The translations under genes were made by a program, and so were the position numbers. The notes under the pieces are model-generated. The model ran no database searches, had not been told where the DNA came from, and was given only the letters and a program-made list of their open reading frames with translations. Below are positions 25,912 to 34,104 of a stretch of 64,000 nucleotides of DNA, piece by piece. This stretch comes from Sphingobacterium sp. (GTDB taxonomy: Bacteria; Bacteroidota; Bacteroidia; Sphingobacteriales; Sphingobacteriaceae). Each line of letters starts with the position of its first letter. The first letter of the stretch is position 1. Where the stretch lies: assembly GCA_031286695.1 (NCBI GenBank), contig JAITTY010000006.1, positions 1,116,001 to 1,180,000 on the forward strand, in the 5' to 3' direction.

Positions 25912-25946
25912 ACATCATATTTTCCTGCGAATGGAAAATATGATGT
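25912..25946. repeat. 14-bp perfect inverted repeat between amn and pump 1
   Basis: Arms 25912-25925 and 25933-25946 (ACATCATATTTTCC and its complement) enclose the loop TGCGAAT. There is no T-run on either strand, so it is a poor intrinsic terminator. It may still act as the amn 3' stabiliser or as a regulatory site. Confidence 0.6.
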
Positions 25947-25961
25947 TGTCGCTTAAATACC

Positions 25962-26795
25962 TTAAAATTTAAGGTGTTTAACGGTCAATCCGTTATTGAT
26001 AAGCTGTTTTAAAGCATCGATACCTATGCTGATGTGTGCTTCTACATATTTTGCAGTCACAGTGACATCACTGACCGAAGTTTTAACGCCTTCTGGAACC
26101 ATAGGTTGATCCGAAACCAGCAATAAAGCACCTGTTGGAATCTTGTTGGCAAAGCCGACGCTAAATATTGTCGCTGTTTCCATATCGACACACATGGCAC
26201 GGATTGATTTCAAATATTTTTTGAAAGCTTTGTCGTGCTCCCAAACCCGTCTATTAGTTGTGTATACCGTTCCTGTCCAGTAGTCACGTTGGTGGTCGCG
26301 AATGGTGGTGGAGATCGCCTTTTGCATAGCGAAGGCTGGCAACGAAGGTACTTCTGGTGGAAAGTAGTCATTGGATGTTCCTTCGCCGCGAATGGCCGCA
26401 ATTGGCAGGATCAATTCCCCTACAGGAATCTTTTTCTTGATACCACCGGTCTTACCCAAAAATAAGACTGCTTTTGGGGCAATTGCCGCTAGAAGATCCA
26501 TAATGGTCGCAGCCATGGGGCTTCCCATCCCGAAATTGATAATGGTGATGCCTCCGGCAGTGACGGATTGCATCGGTTTATCTTCCCCGTAAATAGGGGC
26601 ATTATCATGCATTTCAGAAAACAGATGTATATATTTTGAAAAGTTCGTTAAAAGGATATATTCTCCAAACTCTTCCAAAGGTCTTCCGGTATAACGGGGA
26701 AGCCAGTTGTTCACGATTTCTTCTTTGGTTTTTAAACCTGGGGTGATCGGACTATTCACGGTATTCTTTGCACTTTTCTTTGTTGTCATAGTCAT
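25962..26795 (-). CDS. amn: AMP nucleosidase (short Bacteroidota form)
   Basis: Amn hydrolyses AMP to adenine and ribose 5-phosphate. The 277-residue protein is the catalytic nucleoside-phosphorylase-like domain only: GGITIINFGMGSPMAATIMD, FLGKTGGIKKKIPVGELILP, the substrate motif CVDMETATIFSVG and the late LLLVSDQP with the catalytic Asp. E. coli Amn is much longer because of an extra N-terminal domain, and the short form is usual in Bacteroidota. The gene stands alone, between the clpX terminator and the inverted repeat at 25912. Confidence 0.9.
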   Translation of the reverse strand: MTMTTKKSAKNTVNSPITPGLKTKEEIVNNWLPRYTGRPLEEFGEYILLTNFSKYIHLFSEMHDNAPIYGEDKPMQSVTAGGITIINFGMGSPMAATIMDLLAAIAPKAVLFLGKTGGIKKKIPVGELILPIAAIRGEGTSNDYFPPEVPSLPAFAMQKAISTTIRDHQRDYWTGTVYTTNRRVWEHDKAFKKYLKSIRAMCVDMETATIFSVGFANKIPTGALLLVSDQPMVPEGVKTSVSDVTVTAKYVEAHISIGIDALKQLINNGLTVKHLKF

Positions 26796-26882
26796 TAAAT
26801 TTAATTTCTTGAATCTCTTATCTTCCTGTCAACATTCCGTTATGGCTATGTTATTATTGTAATATAAGATTTTTAATTCTTT

Positions 26883-26918
26883 AAAAAAAAATCCCGTTCA
26901 GCGAACGGGATTTTTTTT
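26883..26918. terminator. Terminator after clpX (bidirectional form)
   Basis: ATCCCGTTC pairs with GAACGGGAT around AGC, with an A-run on one side and a T-run on the other. On the reverse strand it directly follows the clpX stop. Confidence 0.9.
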
Positions 26919-28167
26919 AAGCGACTTTAAGCTTTTTCAGATCGGACTTTTCGAATTTTTTCTTCGCATAGTCCAAGGTGATTTCCAATGCTTTCTGTCC
27001 CGTTTGCTCTTTTGTCGACGGAATCTCAAACATGGCATCCAGCATAATGGCTTCGCAGATACTGCGGAGGCCACGGGCTCCAAGTTTAAATTCGTCCGCT
27101 TTATCAACAATAAACGTATATACGTCAGGATCAAATTTTAGTTCTATACCTTCGTATTCAAACAACTTCTTATATTGTTTTACCAATGCATTTTTTGGTT
27201 CAGTCAAAATGCTCAGTAAGGTCTCCTTATCCAGCGGATTTAAGTAAGTCAATACAGGAAGACGGCCAATTAGCTCTGGAATTAAACCAAAGTTCTTTAA
27301 GTCTTGAGGTGTAATATACTTGTATAAGTTATTCAAGTCAATTTCCTCTTCGTCTTCGTTCATTTTATAACCTACTGTTTGCGTGCGCAGACGGTTTGCA
27401 ATTTTCTTTTGAATACCGTCGAATGCACCACCACAGATAAATAGAATATTACTTGTATTGACTGCGATCATTTTTTGATCCGGGTGTTTACGGCCACCTT
27501 GAGGTGGAACGTTTACAACCGTACCTTCCAGAATCTTCAATAAAGCTTGCTGCACACCTTCACCCGATACATCTCTTGTAATAGACGGATTGTCGCTTTT
27601 ACGTGCGATTTTATCAATCTCATCGATATAGATGATGCCGCGTTCTGCAGAGGCTACATCATAATCTGCTGCTTGCAGTAAACGTGTCAATATACTTTCT
27701 ACGTCTTCCCCTACATAACCTGCTTCTGTCAATACGGTTGCATCCACAATACAGAAGGGTACATTCAATATCTTGGCAACAGTCTTTGCCAGTAAGGTTT
27801 TACCTGTACCTGTTTCACCAACGATAATCAAATTGGATTTTTCGATTTCAATCTCGTCTTTATCCACTTTCTGATTTAAACGTTTATAGTGATTATAAAC
27901 GGCTACAGAAATTACTTTTTTTGCATCATCCTGACCAATTACATATTGATCCAAGTGAGTTTTAATCTCCAAAGGACGGATCAACTTTAAAGCAGTCTGT
28001 AAAGTTTTACTTTTTCGTTGTTTTAATTCTTCTGCCAAGATTTCGCCTGCTTGCTGGATACATCTGTCGCAGATGTGTGCTCCGTTGCCTGCAATTAGCA
28101 TCTGGGCTTCATTTTTGCTTATGCCACAAAACGAACAGTGAATGTCTCTATCGTTATTCTTTGCCAT
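26917..28167 (-). CDS. clpX: ATP-dependent Clp protease ATP-binding subunit ClpX
   Basis: ClpX is the AAA+ unfoldase that feeds tagged proteins to ClpP. The N-terminal zinc-binding domain is present ([15 protein letters not shown] and [11 protein letters not shown]). The ATPase has Walker [11 protein letters not shown], Walker [14 protein letters not shown], the pore loop [10 protein letters not shown], and the ClpP-binding IGF-type loop region following [17 protein letters not shown]. The 416-residue length is normal. It lies 2 nt behind clpP, so the two form an operon. Confidence 0.97.
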   Translation of the reverse strand: MAKNNDRDIHCSFCGISKNEAQMLIAGNGAHICDRCIQQAGEILAEELKQRKSKTLQTALKLIRPLEIKTHLDQYVIGQDDAKKVISVAVYNHYKRLNQKVDKDEIEIEKSNLIIVGETGTGKTLLAKTVAKILNVPFCIVDATVLTEAGYVGEDVESILTRLLQAADYDVASAERGIIYIDEIDKIARKSDNPSITRDVSGEGVQQALLKILEGTVVNVPPQGGRKHPDQKMIAVNTSNILFICGGAFDGIQKKIANRLRTQTVGYKMNEDEEEIDLNNLYKYITPQDLKNFGLIPELIGRLPVLTYLNPLDKETLLSILTEPKNALVKQYKKLFEYEGIELKFDPDVYTFIVDKADEFKLGARGLRSICEAIMLDAMFEIPSTKEQTGQKALEITLDYAKKKFEKSDLKKLKVA

Positions 28168-28169
28168 TG

Positions 28170-28871
28170 TTATTTAATAATCTCCTTCTTAGGAAGTAAA
28201 ATCTCGTCAATCATACCGAATTCTTTGGCTTCATTGGCTCTCATCCAGTAATCGCGATCTGAAGATTTTTCTACCCATTCGTAAGTTTGTCCAGAGTGAT
28301 CTGAAATAATGGTGTATAATTCTTCTTTCAATTTCATCATCTCACGTAAGTTGATTTCCATATCGGCAGCAACTCCCTGTGCACCACCGGAAGGTTGGTG
28401 AATCATGACACGTGAGTGACGTAAGGCTGCACGTTTGCCTTTTGCACCAGCAACCAAAAGAACAGCTCCCATAGACGCAGCAATACCTGTACAGATAGTC
28501 GCTACATCTGGCGTGATATATTGCATAGTATCATAAATTCCTAGTCCAGCGTATACGCTTCCACCTGGTGAATTGATGTAGATTTGGATATCACGTTGCG
28601 CATCGGTAGATTGTAGGAACAAGAGCTGTGCCTGAATAATGTTGGCTACCTGATCATCAATGCCGCTACCTAAAAATATGATACGGTCCATCATCAAACG
28701 CGAAAATACATCCATCTGAGCGACGTTCAATTGACGTTCTTCAACGATGTAAGGCGTAAGGTTTGTCGGAATGCTAGTCTCTGTACGAGCAATGAAGCTA
28801 TCAACATGTTGACTTCCAATACGGTGATGCTTTACTGCATATTTTCTGAATTCGTTTTTATCTATATTCAT
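28170..28871 (-). CDS. clpP: ATP-dependent Clp protease proteolytic subunit ClpP
   Basis: ClpP is the tetradecameric serine protease chamber. The catalytic serine lies in [14 protein letters not shown], the histidine in VMIHQPSGG and the aspartate in the following SDRDYWM region ([18 protein letters not shown]). The N-terminal extension [21 protein letters not shown] is longer than in E. coli and typical of Bacteroidota. Length 233 residues. It is the first gene of the clpP-clpX operon, with a promoter candidate at 28898-28927. Confidence 0.96.
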   Translation of the reverse strand: MNIDKNEFRKYAVKHHRIGSQHVDSFIARTETSIPTNLTPYIVEERQLNVAQMDVFSRLMMDRIIFLGSGIDDQVANIIQAQLLFLQSTDAQRDIQIYINSPGGSVYAGLGIYDTMQYITPDVATICTGIAASMGAVLLVAGAKGKRAALRHSRVMIHQPSGGAQGVAADMEINLREMMKLKEELYTIISDHSGQTYEWVEKSSDRDYWMRANEAKEFGMIDEILLPKKEIIK

Positions 28872-28897
28872 CTTTTTATTTTTTCTATTCTGTAGGA

Positions 28898-28927
28898 CTA
28901 ATATAAAACTATATTTTAAAAATCAAA
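28898..28927 (-). promoter_or_regulatory. Candidate promoter of clpP-clpX
   Basis: On the reverse strand TTTG (28927-28924) and TATATTAG (28905-28898, one mismatch to TAnnTTTG) are 18 nt apart. The transcription start would be near 28892, about 20 nt before the clpP ATG. Confidence 0.5.
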
Positions 28928-29002
28928 TAAATTGAAAAGATGTTTTACATCTACTTTACATTTTTTAACGATAGCCTCCAGCAATGAGACCGGGCATCGT
29001 CC

Positions 29003-29470
29003 TTAACCAATTTCGTTATAGCCGGGGAGATCTTCTAAAAATTCATAAGACTCCGTGTTAAAGTCGACTTTACAATAATAATGATTGATCCCATTGCTCA
29101 CCAGCAAGTAAGGGATGCGGTGAACGCTGTTGTAATTTGCAATCTGCTCAAATACTTGCTGCGTGATTTTTATATGTGGTGCCTTAAACTCGGCTAAAAC
29201 GACCTTATGTCCGCTACTGTTATAAATCAATAAATCACTCCGTTTCTGAAGGTTATTTAATTTCAATCCGCCTTCAATATGCATCAGTGATTTGGGGTAA
29301 TTTTTCATGAGTGACAAATAGTTGATCCAATGCTGTCTAACCCATTCTTCCGGTGTTAATACCAAGTCCTTTTTTCTGAGCTCATCAAAGATGTAAATCG
29401 CATTGTTCTTTTTGGATATTTTAGCTTTAAATGGCGGTAAGTTCAGTGGAGTCGGTGAAAACATACACAA
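29003..29470 (-). CDS. HsdR N-terminal-like nuclease-fold protein
   Basis: The 155-residue protein resembles the N-terminal domain of type I restriction subunits (HSDR_N_2). A PD-(D/E)xK-like core is visible: EEWVRQHWINYL, GLKLNNLQKRSDLLIYNSSG (Asp), VVLAEFKAP (Glu-x-Lys) and a C-terminal YLLVSNGINHYYCKVD strand. There are no helicase, methylase or specificity genes nearby, so it is not part of a restriction system here. Such small proteins are common in Bacteroidota next to holA, as in this window, where holA is divergent. The biological role is unknown. Confidence 0.8.
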   Translation of the reverse strand: MCMFSPTPLNLPPFKAKISKKNNAIYIFDELRKKDLVLTPEEWVRQHWINYLSLMKNYPKSLMHIEGGLKLNNLQKRSDLLIYNSSGHKVVLAEFKAPHIKITQQVFEQIANYNSVHRIPYLLVSNGINHYYCKVDFNTESYEFLEDLPGYNEIG

Positions 29471-29664
29471 ATATACTAAAATTTTAGCAAAAAAAACGAA
29501 TCATCCAGGGATGCAACCTAGTGTTTTTTTCTGAGAATGCTTGTATTTATTCTTTAGAAAAAAGCTTCAGGCTGCTTTCAGAGTGATAAGTGCACGCAAA
29601 ATCATAACGATTTTATGGTCAGATGCTCATCGTTTGAAACCAATAGCTTTCCATAATAGTAACC

Positions 29665-29693
29665 TTTGGATCAAGTTTAAAAACGTAACTTTG
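29665..29693 (+). promoter_or_regulatory. Candidate promoter reading toward holA
   Basis: TTTG at 29665-29668 and a perfect -7 TAACTTTG at 29686-29693 are 17 nt apart. The expected start near 29700 gives a leader of about 190 nt before holA. Confidence 0.5.
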
Positions 29694-29699
29694 CAGTAT

Positions 29700-29887
29700 C
29701 TGAAACATTGGTTTGCCGTTAAAATCGTATTTTCGCTTGTTATTATATAGACTTGCCGGAGCAGCGCAAATAGGTTTAACAAGGTATCAGTAAGCGTGCA
29801 TCAGCAGTGGGGGCGATGGCAGGCTGAAAGCCTGAACAAAGTAAAGGGCAAACTCATAAACGAAGAAGGAATAAAATATAAATACGT
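29700..29887 (+). ncRNA. Possible structured leader or small RNA upstream of holA
   Basis: The stretch has no convincing coding frame but has pairing potential. TTGCC (29753-29757) can pair with GGCAA (29847-29851) as an enclosing stem. GCA-G-CGC (29761-29767, one bulged G) pairs with GCGTGC (29794-29799). CAGGCT-GAA-AGCCTG forms a hairpin at 29820-29834. It is also more G+C- and purine-rich than the surrounding spacers. I could not match it to RNase P, SRP, tmRNA or a known riboswitch. The stretch 29471-29664 before it shows nothing besides the promoter. Confidence 0.3.
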
Positions 29888-30895
29888 ATGAATATAAATC
29901 CGATCCTATCCGACATTAAGAACAGGTCTTTTAAACCAGTGTATTTATTGCAAGGGGAGGAAAGTTATTTTATCGATACCATTGCCGACGCGCTGGAAGC
30001 AACTGTATTGAATGATGCGCAGAAAGGGTTTGACCAATCTATTTTTTACGGAAAAGATATTGATATGCCTACAATTGTCAATGCAGCAAAGCGATATCCC
30101 ATGCTGAGCGACTATCAGGTTATTATCATAAAGGAAGCGCAGGAACTAAAATGGAAATCGGATACAGAAGAACTGCTGACCAAATACCTGGAGCATCTCA
30201 CACCGACGACCATACTTGTATTTTGTTTTAAACATGGAAAATTTGACAAACGCAAAAAGGTCTATAAAGTTTTTGAAAAAACAGGCCTTGTTGTAGACGC
30301 GGCCAAGCTATATGACGATAAGGTAGCGCCCTGGATTGGAGCCTATGTGAAAGACGCCGGCTGGCGCATTCATCCGCAAGCGACGGTGATGATTGCCGAC
30401 TATCTTGGCAATGACCTGTCCAAAGTATCCAATGAACTTGACAAGCTGATGCTGAATGTTACCAAAAGTCAAGAGATAAGTATGGAAGACGTTGAGCGAA
30501 ATATCGGAATATCCAAAGATTACAATGTTTTTGAATTAAATACCGCATTAGCCAAACGTAACGCCTTGAAAGCTTATCAGATCGTCGATTATTTTGTCGC
30601 CAATCCCAAAAACAATCCCTTGGTGATGGTAATAGGACAGATAGCCACTTATTTTACCAAAATTCTCAAATACCATTATCTGATCGACAAGTCGGTGGCG
30701 GCAAAGGAGCTTGGGGTACATCCTTTCTTTTTGAAGGAGTACGAAATTGCCGCGAGGAACTATAACAGACGGAAAACTTTTGATGTGATCAACGTGCTGA
30801 AGGAGACCGATTTAAAATCCAAGGGTGTCCATGTGCCGAGCAACTTTAACAGTGAGGAGATCTTAAAAGAAATGGTCTATCGAATACTAAATTAA
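29888..30895 (+). CDS. holA: DNA polymerase III delta subunit
   Basis: HolA is the clamp-loader wrench that opens the beta clamp. The 335-residue protein has the family start FKPVYLLQGEESYFIDTIADALE, the middle YDDKVAPWIGAYVKDAGWRIHPQA and TVMIADYLGNDLSKVSNELDKL, and the C-terminal collar domain with PLVMVIGQIATYFTKILKYHYL. It has no functional P-loop, as expected for delta. It is transcribed away from the HsdR_N-like gene and ends at a terminator at 30915. Confidence 0.93.
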   Translation: MNINPILSDIKNRSFKPVYLLQGEESYFIDTIADALEATVLNDAQKGFDQSIFYGKDIDMPTIVNAAKRYPMLSDYQVIIIKEAQELKWKSDTEELLTKYLEHLTPTTILVFCFKHGKFDKRKKVYKVFEKTGLVVDAAKLYDDKVAPWIGAYVKDAGWRIHPQATVMIADYLGNDLSKVSNELDKLMLNVTKSQEISMEDVERNIGISKDYNVFELNTALAKRNALKAYQIVDYFVANPKNNPLVMVIGQIATYFTKILKYHYLIDKSVAAKELGVHPFFLKEYEIAARNYNRRKTFDVINVLKETDLKSKGVHVPSNFNSEEILKEMVYRILN

Positions 30896-30914
30896 TTTCC
30901 ATAAAAATATAAAG

Positions 30915-30938
30915 ACACCAGAAATGGTGTTTTTTTTT
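30915..30938 (+). terminator. Intrinsic terminator after holA
   Basis: ACACCA-GAAA-TGGTGT is followed by a run of about nine T. Confidence 0.85.
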
Positions 30939-30952
30939 ACATAAAATTCATA

Positions 30953-30991
30953 ATTAAACGTTTGTTTAAATTAAACGTTTGTTTAACTTTG
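30953..30991 (+). promoter_or_regulatory. Promoter with twin TetR operators for the efflux operon
   Basis: Two perfect, directly abutting 17-bp repeats (ATTAAACGTTTGTTTAA at 30953-30969 and 30970-30986) each contain the inverted repeat TTAAAC-N4-GTTTAA. They overlap a textbook phylum promoter: TTTG at 30961-30964, 19-nt spacer, TAACTTTG at 30984-30991. A dimeric regulator bound there would block transcription. The first gene of the operon encodes a TetR protein, so autorepression is the simplest reading. Confidence 0.8.
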
Positions 30992-31066
30992 TCGCGCATT
31001 TAGCGGGAACGTATCTTTTCTTCGCTATAAATATGCGATTGTATCGATAAAAGATAGGGGTTTTAA

Positions 31067-31684
31067 ATGGAATTTAACGAGAAACAGATTGATATCCTTC
31101 TTGCAGCTGAACGTCTTTTTGCAACGAAAGGTTTTGATGGAACTTCCGTTCGGGATATCGCCAATGAGGCGAATGTAAACGTCGCGATGATCAATTATTA
31201 TTTTGGTTCTAAAGACAAGCTACTGGATACTTTTTTTGAATGGCGTGTTCCTGATTTTATGATCAATGTGGATGAATTGGCGCTTATTGATAATGCGTTG
31301 GACAAAATTGACGCCATGGTGGACCGATCGATCAAATCGATGAATTCACATCGTAAACTGTATCATATCATCACGATTGAGAGTTCCTTGAAGCAGCGTA
31401 TGCTGATTTCTGAAGCTTTTAGAAAACTTAAGCTGCATAATTTGGAGGTGATCTCTTCTGTGATTAATGAGGGGGTAAAGCAAGGGGTGTTTAAAGCCGG
31501 TTATGACCCGATTTTAATCCATTCGATGATGATGGGCACTTTTATGAATTTTCAGATGAACCATTGTTTTTTACAGGATCAGTTGCGTATTGATAACGAT
31601 GAGGAATATGCAAATTATATAGAAACAACTTTAACAGAATTTATACAGAAAACAATTAAAGCTTTATTGACATATGAAAAATAA
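31067..31684 (+). CDS. TetR/AcrR family regulator of the efflux operon
   Basis: The 205-residue protein has the TetR DNA-binding domain at the N-terminus: DILLAAERLFATKGFDGTSVRDIANEANVNVAMINYYFGSKDKLLD (helix-turn-helix about residues 25-50). An all-helical ligand domain follows. It is the first gene of tetR - tolC - hlyD - mfs, overlapping the next gene by 11 nt. Twin palindromic repeats sit on its promoter (30953-30986). It probably represses its own operon and is released by an exported compound. Confidence 0.92.
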   Translation: MEFNEKQIDILLAAERLFATKGFDGTSVRDIANEANVNVAMINYYFGSKDKLLDTFFEWRVPDFMINVDELALIDNALDKIDAMVDRSIKSMNSHRKLYHIITIESSLKQRMLISEAFRKLKLHNLEVISSVINEGVKQGVFKAGYDPILIHSMMMGTFMNFQMNHCFLQDQLRIDNDEEYANYIETTLTEFIQKTIKALLTYEK

Positions 31685-32984
31685 GTTGGCCAATTTGAGT
31701 GCTTTATTGCTTTTGAGTCCCATGGGTTTGTTGGCACAGGACAACAAGCACATGACTTTGGAAGAAATAATTCACTTGGCTGCAAATCAAAGCGTGGAAG
31801 CGAAGTCTGCCGATACCAAGATATTGGGTAGACAGCTCGAAGTTGAAACTGCCAAATCGAAACAGCTTCCTGATGCAAAATTGAGTGGACAATACATGGC
31901 TATGACTACTCCAAATGTGAATTTAAAGTTGGCTTTAGGTGAGGGGGGCTCTGCTCCTGATATTGCTGCAAACCAATTGTGGCTGGGACAGGCTTCGGTG
32001 AGTATGCCAATCTATACAGGCGGTAAGATTAAAGGGGGAATTGATATTGCAAAAGATGTATTAAAAGCCGAGGAATATAATGCTGTTGCCAGCAAGGAGC
32101 AACTGGCAATTCGTGCAGTAAATCTTTATTTGAGCTTGTATAAGGCTCAGCAGACCAATTTGTTAATCGCTGAAAATATCAAGCAGTCTGAACAGCGTGT
32201 TTCTGATTTTAAGGCCATGCTGGACAATGGTTTGATTGCTCGGAATGATTTATTAAAAGCGGAACTTCAGCTGTCAAACTATCAGGTTTCTCTTCAGGAA
32301 GCACAGAAAAATATCAAGGTGCTTAATTATCAACTGGCCAATTTCTTGAAAATTGACGAGGATACGCAATTGGATCAGATCAATTTGGGAGAAGTAGCAG
32401 GGGTAGATTTAGGTCTGAAGGGATCGTATGAAACCGCCAAAACTGTGCGTTCGGACGTGAAGTCGCTGGAGTCGCAGCGTCTGGTTGCTGAAGATCAGCT
32501 GAAGGTGACCAAGGCATCGACATTGCCAACAGTTTCTGCAACGGCAGGTTATAATGCTTTTGGTTTGCAAAAAGTGGTTACGGTAACCAATGCTGCTATG
32601 GTGGGGGTTGGCGTTTCCTATGATATCGGTTCACTCTATAAGAATAAAAGAGAAGTGAATGTCGCAAAAAATCACATCAAGGAGATCGATGAGCATCTGG
32701 AACTCTTGAATGATAAAGTGAAGGTTCAGGTACAGCAAGCGAATGAAAATTATATGCTGGCACAGAAGCAGGATGTCGTTTATCATCAGGCGGTGGATCA
32801 GGCTGTTGAAAATTACCGTATCACAAAGGATAAGTACGATAATGGAATCGCCGATACAGACGATTTGTTGACAGCTGATGTACAGCAGCTTCAAAGTAAA
32901 ATTAATCTTGCGATCAGCAAAGCAAACACAATTGAAAAATACTACGATCTTCTATTGGCAAATGGATCGTTAAACATTAAATAG
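31674..32984 (+). CDS. TolC family outer-membrane efflux protein
   Basis: The 436-residue protein has a signal peptide (ALLLLSPMGLLAQ) without a lipobox, unlike the three RND outer-membrane factors of this window. It has two TolC-type coiled-coil repeats, for example MLDNGLIARNDLLKAELQLSNYQVSLQEAQ and VENYRITKDKYDNGIADTDDLLTADVQ. It overlaps tetR and is followed by the adaptor 14 nt later, so it forms the channel of the MFS tripartite pump. Confidence 0.92.
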   Translation: MKNKLANLSALLLLSPMGLLAQDNKHMTLEEIIHLAANQSVEAKSADTKILGRQLEVETAKSKQLPDAKLSGQYMAMTTPNVNLKLALGEGGSAPDIAANQLWLGQASVSMPIYTGGKIKGGIDIAKDVLKAEEYNAVASKEQLAIRAVNLYLSLYKAQQTNLLIAENIKQSEQRVSDFKAMLDNGLIARNDLLKAELQLSNYQVSLQEAQKNIKVLNYQLANFLKIDEDTQLDQINLGEVAGVDLGLKGSYETAKTVRSDVKSLESQRLVAEDQLKVTKASTLPTVSATAGYNAFGLQKVVTVTNAAMVGVGVSYDIGSLYKNKREVNVAKNHIKEIDEHLELLNDKVKVQVQQANENYMLAQKQDVVYHQAVDQAVENYRITKDKYDNGIADTDDLLTADVQQLQSKINLAISKANTIEKYYDLLLANGSLNIK

Positions 32985-32998
32985 CAATTAATCTAGAC

Positions 32999-34102
32999 AT
33001 GGAAAATACAGTAGAAAACGCACCTGAAAAAAAAGGTACAAATAAAAAATTCACAATTATTTTGGCTGCTTTGGTCATCTTTGGAGGAGCCTACGGTGGT
33101 TATAAATATATGCATGGCCAAGCGCATGAAACAACAGACGATGCGCAGGTAGAGAAAAACATGAGTCCGATCATTCCACGTGTTGGTGGATTTATCTCGA
33201 AAGTCTATGTAAAGGATAATGATTTGGTCAAAAAAGGGGATACTCTTTTTACGATTGAGAGCCAGGATTATCAGGTCCGTGTGGACGAAGCATTAGCGGC
33301 ATTGGCTGCTGCGCAAAGTAGCTTTGATGTTTCAAAGGCCGATGTATCTGCATCTTCGGCTAATGTAGCAATTTCTGATGCAACGATCCAGTCCAATTCA
33401 GGAAGTATTGACGCGGCTCGTATCCGTGCGAAACAAGCAAATAATGACTATATTCGCTACCAGAACCTATACAACAACCAGTCGATTACCAAACAACAGT
33501 ATGAGCAGGCATTAACAGCGAAATTGGAAGCTGACAAGCAGGTTGAAATTTTGCAACAACAACGTAACGCCAGTGCTTCACAACGTAATGCAGTCGTGAG
33601 TAAGACTACAGTAGCTTCAAAGCAAACTTCTGTTGCTGAGGCTAATATAAAAAGAGCAAATGCGCAACTTGAAGCGGCTAAATTAAACCTTTCTTATACT
33701 GCAGTACTTGCTTCTGTGGATGGTCAGGTATCGAATATTAAAGTACAACCGGGGCAGATGGTCAATCCAGGCCAGTCTTTGTTCTACATTGTCGATAATA
33801 TCGAAACTTGGGTAGTTGCGAACTTTAAGGAGACGCAATTGGAAAAAATAAAACCCGGACAAAAAGTCGGTATTAAAGTAGATGCTTATCCAGCTATTGA
33901 GTTTGAAGGTGAGGTAAACTCTTTTTCACCAGCTACAGGTTCACGTTTCTCTTTACTACCTCCGGATAATGCGACAGGTAACTTTGTAAAGACCGTTCAG
34001 CGTTTACCCGTAAAGATCAAATTGACAAAAGACAATAAAGCAGAAAATGTGGCTTTGCTCAGACCGGGCATGAATGCTGACGTAGATGTGCATGTTCAAT
34101 AA
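32999..34102 (+). CDS. EmrA/HlyD-type adaptor protein
   Basis: The 367-residue adaptor has a cytoplasmic start, one membrane helix (FTIILAALVIFGGAYGGYK) and the family motif HETTDDAQVEKNMSPIIPRVGGFI. A long coiled coil (about 95-215), the second lipoyl half LSYTAVLASVDGQVSNIKVQPGQMV, and a barrel end with LLRPGMNADVDVHV follow. It links the MFS permease (2 nt downstream) to the TolC-like protein. Confidence 0.93.
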   Translation: MENTVENAPEKKGTNKKFTIILAALVIFGGAYGGYKYMHGQAHETTDDAQVEKNMSPIIPRVGGFISKVYVKDNDLVKKGDTLFTIESQDYQVRVDEALAALAAAQSSFDVSKADVSASSANVAISDATIQSNSGSIDAARIRAKQANNDYIRYQNLYNNQSITKQQYEQALTAKLEADKQVEILQQQRNASASQRNAVVSKTTVASKQTSVAEANIKRANAQLEAAKLNLSYTAVLASVDGQVSNIKVQPGQMVNPGQSLFYIVDNIETWVVANFKETQLEKIKPGQKVGIKVDAYPAIEFEGEVNSFSPATGSRFSLLPPDNATGNFVKTVQRLPVKIKLTKDNKAENVALLRPGMNADVDVHVQ

Positions 34103-34104
34103 CT

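Noticed and set aside
29700..29887. RNase P RNA, SRP RNA, tmRNA or a known riboswitch
   Set aside because: None of the diagnostic core sequences (for example the GGAAGGAAGCAG loop of SRP RNA or the GAGGAAAGTCC block of RNase P) is present.
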